A stretch of 64,000 nt of DNA from Oscheius dolichura (GCA_932521035.1 OW051497.1:6448001-6512000), one strand, 5' to 3'. Positions 33,253 through 46,844 are shown, counted from the first letter of the stretch. The notes: generated from the letters alone by a model not told the origin. Translations and numbers: made by a program.

Positions 33253-36200
33253 AACATTTGCCATCGTTTCTCGGAGCTACCTCATTCCCCAGACTGAAAC
33301 AGGCAAAATGACTTGGGGTAGGAGGGAAATAGAGTAACAATACGGTAAAGAGTTGATTATTTATGAAGGGAAGGAGTAGATAAAAGGAAGAGGACCTCGG
33401 AGATGTTTGACTTTGGCATTGAGCCCTCTTTTAAGGCAAAATGGCCACTTCCATAAAGTCAAAGTGTAATTTATGGGCAACCGGCGGTATCACGCAACTA
33501 AATGGGACTAGAAGTTTTCCGAGTGGCTAACGTCCTGTCAAATGACACAAACAATACTGAGGAACGCCCCTGACAGCCCATAAAAATGAGTTATAAAAAT
33601 GGAAATTACGGAAACCCCAGCTGCAATTTACCAAAGAAACCAGAAATAATCTGGTTAAATTGGTGAAATTTTATCGGCCTATAATAAATGAGGTTACAGC
33701 TAAAAAAAGCGAAACGAAAGATGAAACGGACGCAAAAAGGGGTAGTCTACCACGCAATACATTAGTCTTAACTAGGTTGTGAGACAGGTGCTCGGGGGAA
33801 GATGGTAAAGTGGCCGATTGTGAGGGAAGAGAACTTTGAAGCTCCGAGGAAGCAGAGGTAAGGTCCGGATGAATATGTATGAGGAGGATGATGAGGAATC
33901 CAAGAGGTGGTGTTGGGGGAGGGAGGGGTCCGACCTACGAGGACCAATTAAGCTCGATTTCTCCAGGAAGTACTACCACCTGAGAATATAATTGTTTTTA
34001 AAAAGAGATTAGACTGATCCGCTTGAGATATTTATCAAAAAAGAATTACTCAAATGTAAACAAAGCGTTGTGCGAGGTGAGCGTAGAACTTGGATCCCAC
34101 CGGGAATTCGAGCTTTGAGATGGATTCTCAAAAACAAAAAAGAGTGCTGCGAAGTGGAAGGGTGTAAATTGGATAATGGATGAAATGTAGTCTTAAGAAC
34201 ACAAAGAGAAGCAGCTGACGACAATGGGCGGTAAGACAAACATAAAAAGTGGAAAATGGGCGATAGATAGACACCTTTGCCGCGTCGTCATAAAAAAATG
34301 TTGCAAAATTTGAACGGAAATACGCTTACAGGAAGTTGCAGGGGCGAAACCGCCTCTATATTCTGAACTTTAAACAACGGGAACTAGTCAACGGATTTCT
34401 CAACCAAGGCTATATAATTATGCTCATTCATGCGGTAAAATGGAGGAGTATTAGTAGAGAACCTTCCGATAGGAGTCGATAATCAAATGTCGAGTTTTTG
34501 GAGACAACAGAAAGAAGGCATGACAGAAGACAAATGTCTTGTTAGTAACGGGGGTGGTCTCCTGGGGTAGGAGTTAAAATGAAAAGCCGTCCGATCTCTG
34601 TCAGGTCAGGGGGGGGAGGGGGGGAACCCAAAATTATGTGAATTGTAATAGCATAGGGAGGGAGTTGCCATTAACGGGAAAAGTGCTGTCAGTTGCAGCC
34701 AATGCGTACTTTGTTTCTAAAGAAATGACGACTTTCAGATTAAAAACGCATCTGGAGGATACACTCGCCGTGTCGGAGACGAAGATCGAGAATTCATACA
34801 ATAACAGATTCCTCAGGGGATCCCGGCTAATATATTCACAGAGGTCTTTAATACGTGAAAACATCTTTTATGAGCCCTTTTTACGATGTTCAAGACAGAA
34901 ACAGAGAAGAGCAATGGCTAAAGAATAGATGGATTCCTAACACAACGCGAGCCAGATGATGTTTATGTAATTCTGTAGATTTTAAGTAGGTTGAACATAG
35001 TATATTCTACAGTTTGAAACAGCGATCTGTCCGTGACTTTATTAATGTTTATTTTCGAAAAAAAAACCATAGGTTGAACATAGTCTATTCATTAGTTATG
35101 GTTTATCAGCCCGTCTCGATAATGTAGTCCATAAAATTTGGAAAAATGAGGCGGAGTCACGCAGTTAATTTAATTTTAAAATTTTCCATCCAAATTTATC
35201 GTGTAGTATGCGTCGCGTTCGGAATAGACCAAAAGACGTGACGAGGGCTTAGTATTATGATAGAAATCCATCAAGTCAAGGGGCAAACGAGGCTGCAGTT
35301 CCGCTTATATGTTATTCCGTCTCTGTGAAAGTTTATTTCTTGTGTAAAACTATAAAATAGAAGGTGTCAAGTCGTCAAAAATCGGTCGTAGAAGACAAAG
35401 GGGAGAGCGGAGGTGGGGCTGGGCTGTTTTTGAGCTGGATTGATTTGTCTTTAGATATATTCGGATCAGCTGTCTGCCACCCGGTGATAAATGGCCAATG
35501 GGGTAGTTTTCCCATCACACTAAAGGTCTTATTGTCTTGTTTTGTTATAGGGGCTCTTCTCTCTTCTGATCAGAAGTTAGCTCTTCTTTGCTTTTTGGGG
35601 GAGACAGGAAAATAGCCCTCTGTTTTTGCTGTTATGTGAAACGTTGAACCTAGGCGCCTGAGGGAGTGCGAAAAGGGAATATTTATCGGAAAAGACAACG
35701 ATTAGTGAACTCTTGTAGTGAATAACTTCCGTATGGGGCAAGAAAGGATCTTGTTACGGGATCTAGACAAACAAAGGCATCGGGCGCCGAGTTAAACTTT
35801 TCATTAGGACAGATTTCTTAGGCGGCTCAACGTTGGAGGCGGTTTTGTTTTCTTAAGATATTCTAATTTGTTATTACGTCAACAGATCATGCTCGGAACA
35901 TTCACCTACTACAGGATCAAACAATGCGCTGTGGATATCATACCCCTGGCAGTAAAGTAAAGAGAACGGAGGCAGTCCAAAGAGCGGAGCAGCCTTGTTA
36001 TAGTGTCGACGTATGAATACTCTAGCAATGTAAAGCCAATTAACAATTCCAGGTCCAATGGGATCTTCCCAGAATATATGGAAAAGTACTCGTCAAAAGG
36101 CGTCAGCACAATGTTAGGACAGCTATGAACATGTGTAATCTAGCGCCTGACAGCGATCCACAATTACGTGCACCTATAAAATTCACGAGTTGGAAAAGAG

Positions 36201-36522
36201 ACCATGAACCTTTGAAAATGGGATCACCTTTGAAAGTAAGGGATAGTCACTGGAATTCTCGTCTTCTGTGGTTAGGAACAGCGGGCAAATTAAGATGGCA
36301 GACTGAAACCTAATTTAAGGGGACTTCGGGATAAGTAGGGAATCTTCAAAAGAGAAAAAAGTTTTTTAGCGGTCCCGGCCAGCAGAAAAAAGCTACTTTC
36401 TATGCATTTAGGCGGGCTTCACCTCCTTCCCAGTCCAACTGAGGTGGTAGTTTAGTAAGGAACGGAGGATCGGCGTTAATCATCTAACCAGATAGCAAGA
36501 GTGTCTATTATCCCCAGAGATT
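33253..36522. other. Gene-poor region
   Basis: No supported gene. Open frames at 34638-34928, 35364-35615 and 36125-36313 lack family resemblance; the last ends at a GTAAGG donor and could be an exon. G-rich runs occur near 34609-34625. Confidence 0.4.
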
Positions 36523-36936
36523 ATGAGTGTTAGTCTCACCCTTTTGCTTATTTTGATAAAATCAGTCACCACCCGTAACCCATCATCAGGGGGAAGGATC
36601 AAACATCCGCGAAGTATCTCAAGCACGACTTACGGTTCTATTGAGATTGTTGACTCCTGTTTGTCCAGGAGAGTAGGAACTACAATCGACGCAGAAAAAC
36701 CACACTGTGTGTGTAACGGGAAGTCAAAATCTAACTTATACGTGGAAATAAATTTTATCATAATGTAATTTTAACTGCGAAATTACTTCAGGCATAAAAT
36801 TGATGTTTGGAACGGAGTGTCATTTGAGACCGGGGGTCAGTTTAAGCCAGGCAGAAAGCGTAGGCAAGGTCAACGAGATTTATGGTATTGCCGACTCCTG
36901 GAACGGATCTCGTCTAGTACAAGCCCAAAAAATTAG
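36523..36936 (+). CDS. Possible secreted Cys-containing protein
   Basis: The first exon opens MSVSLTLLLILIKSVTTRNP, a signal peptide, and runs to VDSCLSRRVGTTIDAEKPHC followed by VCNG. An acceptor (ATTACTTCAG, about 36789) leads to a second frame, HKIDVWNGVSFETGGQFKPG then RKRRQGQRDLWYCRLLER, ending TSPKN at TAG 36934-36936. To join them in phase the donor must be near 36712 (GTGTAA) or 36722 (GTCAAA); neither is strong. No family is recognised. An RKRR site suggests proprotein cleavage. If the splice is wrong, the first frame alone is an 81-residue chance frame. Confidence 0.35.
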
Positions 36937-39900
36937 CGGATGGTGGTTGTACGGCGCTTTTATAAGAAGAACGGGCAGGGCTTCCGCCCCTGCTTGTCTT
37001 TCTGGACCGACTAATTTCAGAGAGCTTAGGATCTCCTTCCTGGTTCGTGATTGTTGATTCATTGCTCAATTTATTCACGATTGGAGTGTCCACTGGCAAT
37101 GCCCGACGTCAAACGCTCTTCAGAGGCAAGAAAAAGCAAGAAAACGATGCGCTACTGATCGTGGAAATGACCAATGAAGGCGATTTTACATCAGCCGAGC
37201 AACAACGAAATTTTGTTTCTTACGAAAAGAATAGCGGTTGATGTAACGAGTTGGAAAGAATAAAGGGATTTCCATCTGTTGTTCGGGGGCTCTCCTTCCT
37301 GATTTGAGGGAGGTACAATACGGTTTAATGCAGAAAAGAAATAATAAAAGTGCACTTCCTGTTCAAGGAGATTAACAAGATTCGACAACCGAATTAACAC
37401 GCAATTTCAAATTAAGCTAATAGTTGAAACAAATTTTCAATTATTCCATTACTTGCAGGAAAAAGGTCGCCGAATATAATTGCCTCTTTTAATATTATTG
37501 CAAGCCTCAGTGAGAAAAAAAACTATGATAATCATGGTGGGAGTTGCTGCACTTTCGGATCAGTTCCTTGAAGGATACCCCCTCCGTTACGGTGACCATC
37601 AGAATATGCAAAGATCAGAATGACCAACTACCCACATCCGGAAGTCTGGGTTTAGGTTCTGGGAATGCCGGACACAAATGAGGTTACTTTAAAATCTGTG
37701 AAAAATAAATGGAACAGAGGAAAAGGAGAGGGCGAGGGTGTGAAGGAGATATTCTTAAGCTGGATTGTCATTGCAGAATAGCAAAGACCTCGCCAAGTGC
37801 CGCGCAATGATTGGCTTGTTTCCGAAAGTTAGTGACTGCAGTCGGGGGATATCCCATCATCAGAGATTGCGCTAGTTGACGGACGAACTTCTAAAGGTAT
37901 GGCGCGGGTGAGAAAAGCAGAGAAGATCTAATTTTCCTGAGTAGGGTGGTCCTTTTTTATATTTCTTTAGGACCATTTGAATCCATTTGCATGATGAATA
38001 AAAGAAAGGTAAGTTTCTACGGACCAATAGGAGTCTAGAGGGGCCGGGAGGATCATGCGGAAGGTTTATTAAATGTCACGCAAGAGTGATCTGCTTGTGT
38101 TGTAGTTGCAGGGGGAGTGTAAATTACGTGAACTACCCTCGAAAACTGTGCAGCGGGCTCAAACTCGAAACGGATTGGACACTACTGTCAACAGGAGGTG
38201 ACGAGCAACTTCCAGATGTACTTATCGAGTGGGGAAATAACTCAGCGATCACAGAACTCGAAGGAACTACTTCGCCTAATCTGTATTTAAAATCACCAAT
38301 GAAGAAGGATTAACGTTCCTTAGAAGAACCAGTCTCAAGTGTAACAGAGTTGAGGGAAAGATTGCGCAAATTGAGGGAGCCAGAAACCTTTCCAGGGCAT
38401 TTATAAGAGAACAGGGTTTAGAGGGTTTACAGCTGCAGACAGCAGCATTCAGATGATGTCAGGCGAAGATTTCCGAGCCTCCTGTTTTCCCTAATGCGGC
38501 TCAAAATGTGGCATTATAGCGTCGAAGATTAGAGGTCGGGCGCGATCGTAATTCAGATAAAAAATAGCCATCCCACGGGATAAAGGGATGGGAGATTATT
38601 TGAACCTTTGAGCCTTAAAAGGGTACCAAGAACTGTGGAGTGTCTACGCGTAGTCAGACCGCTGCTGGGATTCTCCTGCATTGTTGCTGGCAATCAAATT
38701 ACATTCAGAAGACGATGAATCCATGTGAGTGCCATTAACGGAATGTCCAGCCGGAGGGGATGTTAAAGTGTTCAAACAAGGTTTCAGAGAAGGTTCTTTG
38801 TATCGTCATTATTCAATTAGCTAGTGTGCCTTCTTACTGTGCAATGGTTGAAGACAGTCGCGAGAAGGTGTTCCGTTAAGTATTTAGCAGGGCGCGCCTT
38901 TTACGAGCTGAAAATAGGATCTGTTAAATGGAATCTGAAGTGTTCTAGTTTTTGGCAACTAATTAGCTAAGCAGTGGCCTGCCGGATTCGCATCGATTCC
39001 AACAATTACATGCCAATTGACACCATCACTCCAAAGTAAACTTAGTTCCGGGTAACAATCCTCAAAAACAGCTCGCAATAGACAATGGGCGCTCATCTCA
39101 TTCCGTATTGCTTAAGCCTGCTGCAGGCTCTGATCAAAGTGTCTGCTAAACAAAGAGGAACAGTACAAAAGTAGGGCTACCCTCTGGAATAGAAGAACTA
39201 CAAAAGGGTGAAATAACAGGCGATGTCTGAACAAGCCGACAAATACCATAGAAGAAGATTATTGGGCTAATTTTAACAGGCGCCAACTAATGATTTCCTG
39301 AGGTTTTCACTTAGAGTAGAAATGTAAAGTTCATCGAATAGATCTAGAGAATTCTTGGAGATGTCTATCCCTGGATAATGTCCATAAAGCAGATCATCCT
39401 ATCGACAGCAGACAATTTGAGCGAAGGGTCACACAGCTTTGATAAGATTGATAAGATTTGCATAAAAATGGTTAGACAAGAAGGCAATATTGTCTTCTAT
39501 TTTGCAGGAACCCTTTCCGAATGCGTAAACAAAAATAGGTTGTTGTTTATTGAAATCATTCCGATGAATCAGATACCCATAAGGGCACGACCCCCGTGTT
39601 TATATCCCTCTTGTTAGTCCGCTTTATGCTCGCTTTCCCTCCGCTATTTTCCCTGTATTCCGCTCTTCGTCGGCTATTATTCTATGACAGTCTTTTTTCG
39701 TCTTCCCTGCTTGCCGCCCTTCTTTATTCCTTTGATATCGACGCATCCGTCGGGCTTCGTGGCTCTCCCTGTGAACCATTCCTATTTTCATTAATAAAAC
39801 CTCTGGTTCGTTTAATCTCAGACTTATCAGCAGGACTATTTTGAGGAAGAGTATGCAAAATGGACAGCAGACGCTATCCCGTCATCTCCCTGCCTATTCG

Positions 39901-40483
39901 CCTTGTTTATTTCTCTCACCCTGTATTACGTGAGATTCTAGAGAGTGGGCATGATGCATACCATTGTTAGCAAATCATCGATTGATGCCAATGCCCATCG
40001 CGTACATATCCCACAATGAATCTTTCCTTCCCAAGTAGCCACTTTCCCACTGCTTCAAACTCCTTCTCCATGTGCATTTCTTCCATTTTATCCATGTAAG
40101 CGGCTTTTATTGAGGATGGGGGCGAAATTTATGGCTGTTAATATGTAGGTATAAATCTAGACGGAACGAGATGTTTTCTGGTGACCGCGAATGAACGCCG
40201 TCTTCTGTTCTTTTCTTAACTCGTGCTCTTGCCCAATGTATTAATAGAAGGGATTGAGAATTGAAATTAGGGGGGAGATGAGGAAATTATCTTAGAAAAT
40301 GATGGCATGACTCGCTGAATTGTAATCCCCTTTGTTATCTCCATGCATTGTCCGCCAGAGAGGGATTAGATCCATCCTAGTAGTAAATCCGTGCGCCTCT
40401 GTCAATATGCCCAGTTTTCAAGGTATTATCATTTTCACTTTACTTCTTTCGCCTAATCGCATCTCCGCTGCATCTTACAGGCA
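36937..40483. other. Gene-poor region
   Basis: About 3.5 kb without a supported gene. Open frames at 38086-38313, 39378-39617 and 39596-39844 were considered and not called. The 5' flank of the next gene is T/C-rich. Confidence 0.4.
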
Positions 40484-41391
40484 ATGGAGGACCTTTCCAA
40501 GCAAATTGAAGACATATCCAAGCAGTTGCTCATGAACACGACCAAAGTTATAGACCCGGTACTAATTTGACGATGCCAATTAGATGTGATGCGACCATTT
40601 AGACAGAGTTTATTCGTCTGGAGCAAGCGTTTCGCAGTGATGTTGAAGATCTGGCCGTGCTTCAGAAGATTCCTCTTAATATTCCTACCTCTTTCGAAGT
40701 CAGCACCTCTCCTGGATTTGGCCCACTCCATCTGGACATTCCTCCTCCTCCTCTGCTTTCTCCCCCTCTTTATACTCAGAGGAAGCCTGTATTGTGGACT
40801 GACAAAAGTACCATGAAGTCTCTTCCTGATTTTAATCATATTCGCTATGAACCAGAGTTCTGGAAGAAGTATGATTCTGATCAGGTTATCGCCATCAGCA
40901 GGGTATGTTTCTCGTATGTTTCTCGCAATGAAGAAACTGTACGCTTATAGGGAAATGCACGAAATCTTGCTGCGAACTATCCCAGTATTGGAGGGCACCT
41001 GATGAGCGACTTTGAAGAAGCTTTGAAGGGTATGAAGTTCCTATACGACGCGATTCAGGTGAATACGATAAACTAAGGTTATCTTTTAATTTCTAGGATT
41101 CGATTTGGGATGCTGAACTCGGCTACCTGAACGCTCTGGAGGAGCAGAAGCGCATCCAAAGCTCTGAGTTCCCTTTGCCGCGAAAGATGCGCAAGGTACA
41201 CAAGAGTAAGGTTCGAAACCTGTACCAGAAGCGTTCGGATATGATCGAGGCAGAGTTCTTTCTTAGCTATTCAACCATTTTTGTTTCAGCAAAAGGTTGA
41301 AGTGCTTACAAGCATTGTCAACTCCCCCTTCGAGCTTCTTCAAATCCTTCGTGATAACCCTGATATGGACGAACTGGAGAACATGTATTAA
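40484..41391 (+). CDS. Novel conserved-looking protein with coiled segments
   Basis: Five or six exons, about 240 residues. The ATG at 40484 is three bases after CTTACAG. It opens MEDLSKQIEDISKQLLMNTT, an amphipathic helix, then TEFIRLEQAFRSDVEDLAVL, a proline block (LHLDIPPPPLLSPPLY), YEPEFWKKYDSDQVIAIS, GHLMSDFEEALKGMKFLYDA, a basic stretch RKMRKVHKSKVRNLYQKR, and the end LLQILRDNPDMDELENMY. Introns of about 38 to 48 bases keep phase 0. The last junction is ambiguous: a GC donor at 41250 keeps the basic stretch, while GT donors at about 41198 or 41210 remove some of it. AATAAA lies at 41459-41464. I do not recognise the family. The helices and Pro block suggest a complex subunit, which is inference only. 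Confidence 0.65.
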
Positions 41392-41696
41392 GTCTACGGC
41401 CAATCAGAATATAATTATCTCACTCATATCTCCCACGAGCTAGTAGTTCTGAACTGTAAATAAAGCTAGACAGACTTCACTTCCGTTATCAAATGTTGCG
41501 TGACACCCAACGCAAGTTCAAGGCTTATCTATAACAGCACATGCTTCTTACAGTCGAAGTCCGAAGTCGAGTACATTCGGAAGAACATCTAGTCTGGGTG
41601 GAAAAGGTAAACTTGTTGACAGTTTGGGTGCATCTGGAAGAAGAAAGATGGGAGAAAACACCGGATAACCGAAGTATGGGGTGATCACTTGACGAC
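41392..41696. other. Intergenic, poly(A) signal region
   Basis: Holds AATAAA at 41459-41464 for the gene ending at 41391. Nothing else recognised. Confidence 0.5.
41459..41464 (+). promoter_or_regulatory. Poly(A) signal AATAAA
   Basis: AATAAA about 70 bases after the stop codon at 41391. Confidence 0.55.
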
Positions 41697-42160
41697 TTAT
41701 GAGATCTTTATTAATGGTTTTATATCTTGGTTGTATTTCTTTTGAAAATATGGTGCCATTTTACAGTATTCCGTTGTATTCACAGAGCAATAGTCCTGAA
41801 ATACGGTTAACCATAATTCATGTGAAGAGTACTTACTTCGGTAGTTGTTCATTTTATCACTCCAGTTATGTAAACCTCCCCTGTTAAAGTGCAAATGGTT
41901 TCTCCGATTGTCCTAAGTCGCGGACTTCCTCTGGCTCCCTGCCCGCCTCCCATGCTTGCCCCCGTTCCCGCGCTGTCTTTTCCGTCTAACCGTGGACTTC
42001 GCCCCTCGCCCTTCGGACTCACGAGGGGGCGACAGAACTGTATTAGCGCACTGGCCACTTCTCGGGAGTCATTTGTAAGCACCAATCCACGAAAGAAGGC
42101 CGGAAGTTCATCGGGTCCCCTGAGAAGCTTCTGGTTGTCTAAGCTAACCTTGTTTATCAT
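41697..42160 (-). CDS. Possible hypothetical protein
   Basis: Two minus-strand frames look protein-like. The upstream one includes KVSLDNQKLLRGPDELPAFF and REVASALIQFCRPL and ends at a strong GTGAGT donor (about 42023). The downstream one, after an acceptor TTTAACAG near 41885, reads HNWSDKMNNYRSKYSSHELW then VFQDYCSVNTTEYCKMAP and stops at 41697. The obvious donor is phase 0 and the acceptor phase 2, so the junction does not close cleanly and the start is not fixed. No domain is recognised. Confidence 0.3.
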
Positions 42161-42521
42161 TGTTGTCTCTAGTTTAGCACCCTGAATCCCGCCCAGTTCT
42201 CGGACCCTCTGCCGCGCTGCATATGAATGATGGCTACACACGCCTCAGTCCTGCTTACATTTCAAACTTTTGGCATTTATCCTTGAATCTCGCACTTGTT
42301 TACAAAAACTGCTACACTTTTAAATTACAGTATGCCACTTCAGTAAACAGGAGGATGCATCTTCCATTGTTTTCTTGCTTATCGCCCTGCCCTATGGACC
42401 GAACTCCCCTCCTTTTAGTTTATCACGGCGGTCCGTTCTGAACGGTAGCGGTTCATTCTTTTTCTCTGGTCCTGATCTTTACCAAGTACACTTGACCCTT
42501 CCTAATACTTAATTTTCAGAA

Positions 42522-45221
42522 ATGTTGGTGAAGGTATCAGAGGAGGCACGAGTAGAAGATCCGGCGAGGGTTTACCGGCGGAAGCTAGGCAAACTTGGGG
42601 TAACCCCAGAAGTTTTCCATAATTCAAATATTGTAGAAAGCCATAGAGAACAGGATTTTCCCCATTCTGCCACAGGAACTCCTCTATACCATTGGAGTCT
42701 GGATTCTTCTCGACGCCATCGGGTTTGGACCGCTCACAGGAGCTGTCGACACTATGGAAAGAGTGGTGTTACGGATCGGAGAGTTAGTAATTATTCGTAG
42801 TTGGTCCTAATTACTGCTTAAGAACATCTGTTCTGGTTCGGTTATGTTGTGTCTTGACAGTTGCTGTTCCGGTCCTCTTCACTGCGATCTTTACGCTCCG
42901 CTTTTGTATTACACTGGTACTATACTATCATGGGTGGCTTTTCGAGACCATTGGCAAACCTCCAAGTATACAAACCAAACTGTTTATGGTGAACAGTGAA
43001 GGGAACAATAGAACGTCTGAGTTTAGATAATAATCTCTGTATTGAAACGACGGGCTAAGTTCTTCTCGTGGCAAGACATGATGCCATGGATGCTTCCCCC
43101 AAAGGTGGAAGATACTGTAAGCAAATATTTGGAGACCGTACGCCCTCTTCTTGACGACGAGAAATTCGACGAGATTACTCAGCAAGCGGAAGAATTTAAG
43201 AAGACCGTTGCATCTGGAATTCAGAGGAAACTGTGGATGAAGTGGCTTATTTCCAGGAACTATGTTCGTCTAATCGGAGATCAGAAAAACGCGTGGTTCA
43301 GGTCTCGGATTGGTGGAAAGAAGTTGTTTACATGAGATACCGTAACTCCCTGATCAACACGAATGTGGCTTGTGCTGACATCATCTACTTCAAGACGACT
43401 CATCTTCAAGCTGCTCGAGCTGCGTGGGTCACCTTGGCAAGACAGTACTTCTGCAGAGATATTTACAATAAGGAAGCACAAAAACCGGTAGGCATTTCAT
43501 ATTTGAAGAGAAACGTCTGTTGTAGATCACTATGGGAGGCATTCCGCTCTGCACAACTCAGTATGTTGACTATCACCGTACTCTCCGAGTACCCAACGAG
43601 ACGAGCGATATCATGATCAGACTACCCGATGCCAGACACATTGCTGTTTACCATAAGGGTTGCTGGTACAAAGTGAATATTTACCATGGAAAAAGACTTA
43701 TTGGACCAGCCGAATTGGAAAAGTAGGCCACGCAAGGGCATTCAATTACCCGCGTATTCAGAGCTTACCAAGCAATCCTCGACGGTGAGCCTCATCCAGA
43801 AGCTGGGGAAAAGTACCTCTCTGCACTTACTGTCGGGCCTAGAGACCTGTGGGCTAGAATCAGAAGGGAGAAGTTTTCAAGTGGACTGAATAAGGAATCG
43901 TTGTCGATGATTGAGTCCTCCCTTGAAATCGTATTCCTTGATGATGAAGAACGGGGTTATGACGAGGTCGGAGAATCTTTTTCAGTACAAAGTGCCCTTT
44001 CTAGAATGATACCAGTAAATACAACAGGGAATATGCTCGCTCTCTCACAGGAGATGGCTACCTTCTCTGGTGCGATAAGCCTTCTGTCTACATCTTCAGT
44101 TCCAACGGCCGGGTAGGTACCACCGGGTTGACCTCAACCATCGATTCAGTTTACATCAAATGCCGAACATTCCGTTGTTGACGCCATGGTTTACGTCCAT
44201 GTGAGGGAATACATCAAGTACCACGAACTCCATAGCAAACCATACGGTCCCGATGGTCACTGCGTGGGAGAACTGAACCACGTGCCTCAGCCAGAGAAGC
44301 TCCACTGGGATTTGGACCAGGAGACCCTGAGTGCTATTGACGAGGCCTATGCTGCAGGAAGGAAAATTGCTGATGATTTGGAGAATGCCAACATTGTTTT
44401 CAACGACTACGGAAAAGACTTCATGAAGAAGGCTCGTGTCTCTCCCGATGCCTATATCCAAATGGCATTGCAACTGGCTTATTATAAGGTAGGTCCTTTG
44501 CGAAATAAAATAACTGAGGGGATGCAGGACCAAAAGAAGTTTGAATTGACATATGAACCAGCCGTCATGAGGCTATTCAAAGATGGAAGAACCGAAACTG
44601 TTCGCTCATGTAGCATGCAATCGTGTGACTTTGTCAAGTCCATGTTAGACAAAGAAAGCGACGACCAAACGAGACTCGAACTGTTGAAAAAAGCCTGTGA
44701 CAGACATCAGGAATACTACCGTAACGCTATGGCTGGTAGGGCTCCTCACTCTTTCGGGAACTGCGAACGTTTCAGGGAAAGGTGTGGATCGCCACTTGTT
44801 TGCCATGTACGTCGTGTCCAAATACTACCAGATCTCTTCTCCATTCTTGGATAATGTCTTCAGTATGAACTACGCCCTTTCTTCCAGCCAGGTTACTCGT
44901 TTCCCATTTTAATGACAATCTCTTTTAGACTCCTCAGCATCAAACAGAAGAATACTCCAAAGCCATGAATGGCGACAAGAATCTCTTTTGGCCAGCTGGT
45001 GCTTTCGCCTGTCCCGAAGGATCAAACTACGGCGTATGCTATACTATTGCCACGACCGGTGATTCCCTCAGTTTCCACGTGTCTTCCTGGAAATCTTTTA
45101 AGCATACGGTATTGCTGTCACAAACATTAACAAGAGATCTGTTCAGGATACCGACCGGTTTTTGAATAATCTTCTGGAAAGCCTCAAGGAGATGAAAACA
45201 GTTGTAGAGAACGCAGCATAA
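42522..45221 (+). CDS. cpt-1: Carnitine O-palmitoyltransferase 1 (CPT1-type)
   Basis: About 13 exons and 720 residues; the ATG at 42522 follows TTTTCAGAA. It transfers long-chain acyl groups from CoA to carnitine at the outer mitochondrial membrane, the entry step to beta-oxidation. The N-terminus (MLVKVSEEARVEDPARVYRR) leads to a first helix, LLYTIGVWILLDAIGF, and a second ending in the CPT1-type YHGW motif. Then SWQDMMPWMLPPKVEDTVSK, NYVSDWWKEVVYMRYRNSL, the catalytic SNAEHSVVDAMV, AETVRSC-like TETVRSCSMQSCDFVKSM, GKGVDRHLFAMYVVSKYY and GVCYTIATTGDSLSFHVSSW, ending MKTVVENAA. The catalytic His lies in NAEHS. Two N-terminal helices separate CPT1 from CPT2 and carnitine acetyltransferase. The first soluble segment is shorter than in vertebrate CPT1. 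The junction between the helices (about 42795-42862) uses a weak donor. Confidence 0.9.
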
Positions 45222-46844
45222 CAAAGACTTCAATGTATAATAACATATAATTTTGTAATCTTGTACATATTATGTATCCTTTGTACAAACGATTTGAACA
45301 AACTGAGCTTAACTTCAGCAATGAATATTTTAATCGTTGTTTTGTCAGGAACGCCTCGTATACCCCTTTTCACCGATCGTGTCACTAGGTTAGAGCCAGG
45401 CTATCACTTTGCAAATGAACACTACTGTCGCTCTAACGAGAACCAATACAGACGATACATATTCACCGTGATATAAGGGTGAGATACAAAGGCAGCGTGA
45501 CATATCGTCGTGAAGCTCTGAGTATGAGGACAACTGCGGCGCTATTTAGAATTCTCGAGAAGCTCGGAAACGTGCGCTAGACTCAAAAACAGTATCTTGG
45601 TCAAAGCGGATTAATTCGGTATTGGTTACCATTAGTCAAGAAAGGTTTCATTTTCAATTCAGTCTTCGCTCTGCGGTCAGCCAGGGCGGTTGGTTTTTTA
45701 TTTCGCTCTTACCTTATTTTTGGCCGCGGTTCATATGGAATGGAAACCCCCGTACACCCAGAATAGAAGAGAGGCAGGATTATATCAAGTATAGGACAAT
45801 TCCGAAAAGCATACAAGACATCCGGCAAACTTAGAAGAAGACGAAGCGATGAAGGAAAAAGCAATTAACATATCACCAAACAGCTGAAGACTCCAAGAAG
45901 GAAAGAACAAGAACTCGAAGAAGAGCACCGGAGAGATAGAGAGAGACAAAACCGGCAGGAGAAGAAAAGCAGAGCATTACCATACCAATGGCAGGACAAG
46001 AGGAATAGAGAAGGAGGATATCCCAAGAAGAGGACTTAGACAAGAAGAAGAGACAAAGAAGGGGCGTAGAAAGAACAAATCACATATCAGCAAGCATCTG
46101 ACGACTCCAGGAGAGGTAGCAGAAGAACGCGGCCGTCACACACATCGAAGAACCAAGAGAGGAAAAAAAGATCAGCTCAAATATTCAGTGCCCGACTAAA
46201 GGAGGCACAGATGAATCCCTGCACCTTACTGGCAATGAAGAATCCGTTTCGAGGAGCATCCATATGATAAAAAGGTGCAATGACACAGGTAATCGGAATG
46301 CAGCAAACCGTCATAATAAAGCTTTGGTAAATAATGTTCTGCAAAGATCGTTTCCTTATTTAAACTTAATTTAGTGACGATCTGTGATACCTCTCGTTTC
46401 TAGCAAAATTGTTCACAAACGTAGACCCTTGAAAAGGTACAGTATATCTTGATCTTCCTTTCGGGACCCGGCCTACTCGATGCTTGTTGTATCTCAGTTC
46501 ATTGCCTGTTCACATTTTACGCGTTGATTTTTACATTATACCAGTCTAATAATTAGCATTAACAAGGAATTTCAACATTTTAAAAGCGAAGAATACCTCC
46601 CGAAGAAGATAAACGGCATCTTTCAATAAGCGACGCACGCTGTTTACCCGCTTAGCGTCCCTCTGTCGGATACTACACATTACTTTCATTAACTATTGTT
46701 TGTTGTTTATTTATTGCTTTGAGTTGGTTATTGAGCGACTAATATACCTTTTAGGATATTTTCTCTTTTTCTGATACAGAATATCTCACGCGCTTTTCCT
46801 CTTTGTCTCTCCTTTGCGTTCTCATCGAAAAATATTTCTTTCAG
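45222..46844. other. Intergenic with a purine-rich tract
   Basis: From about 45830 to 46210 the plus strand is almost all A and G with few T, no long open frame and a degenerate repeat (AACATATCACCAAACAGCTG at about 45869; a related copy near 46081). No gene supported. Confidence 0.5.

Noticed and set aside
34638..34928. 96-codon plus-strand frame
   Set aside because: Non-ATG start and a competing frame on the other strand; chance.
42724..43027. Frame shift between CPT1 helix exons suggesting a pseudogene
   Set aside because: A donor at about 42800 restores phase and all later exons are intact, so the gene looks functional.
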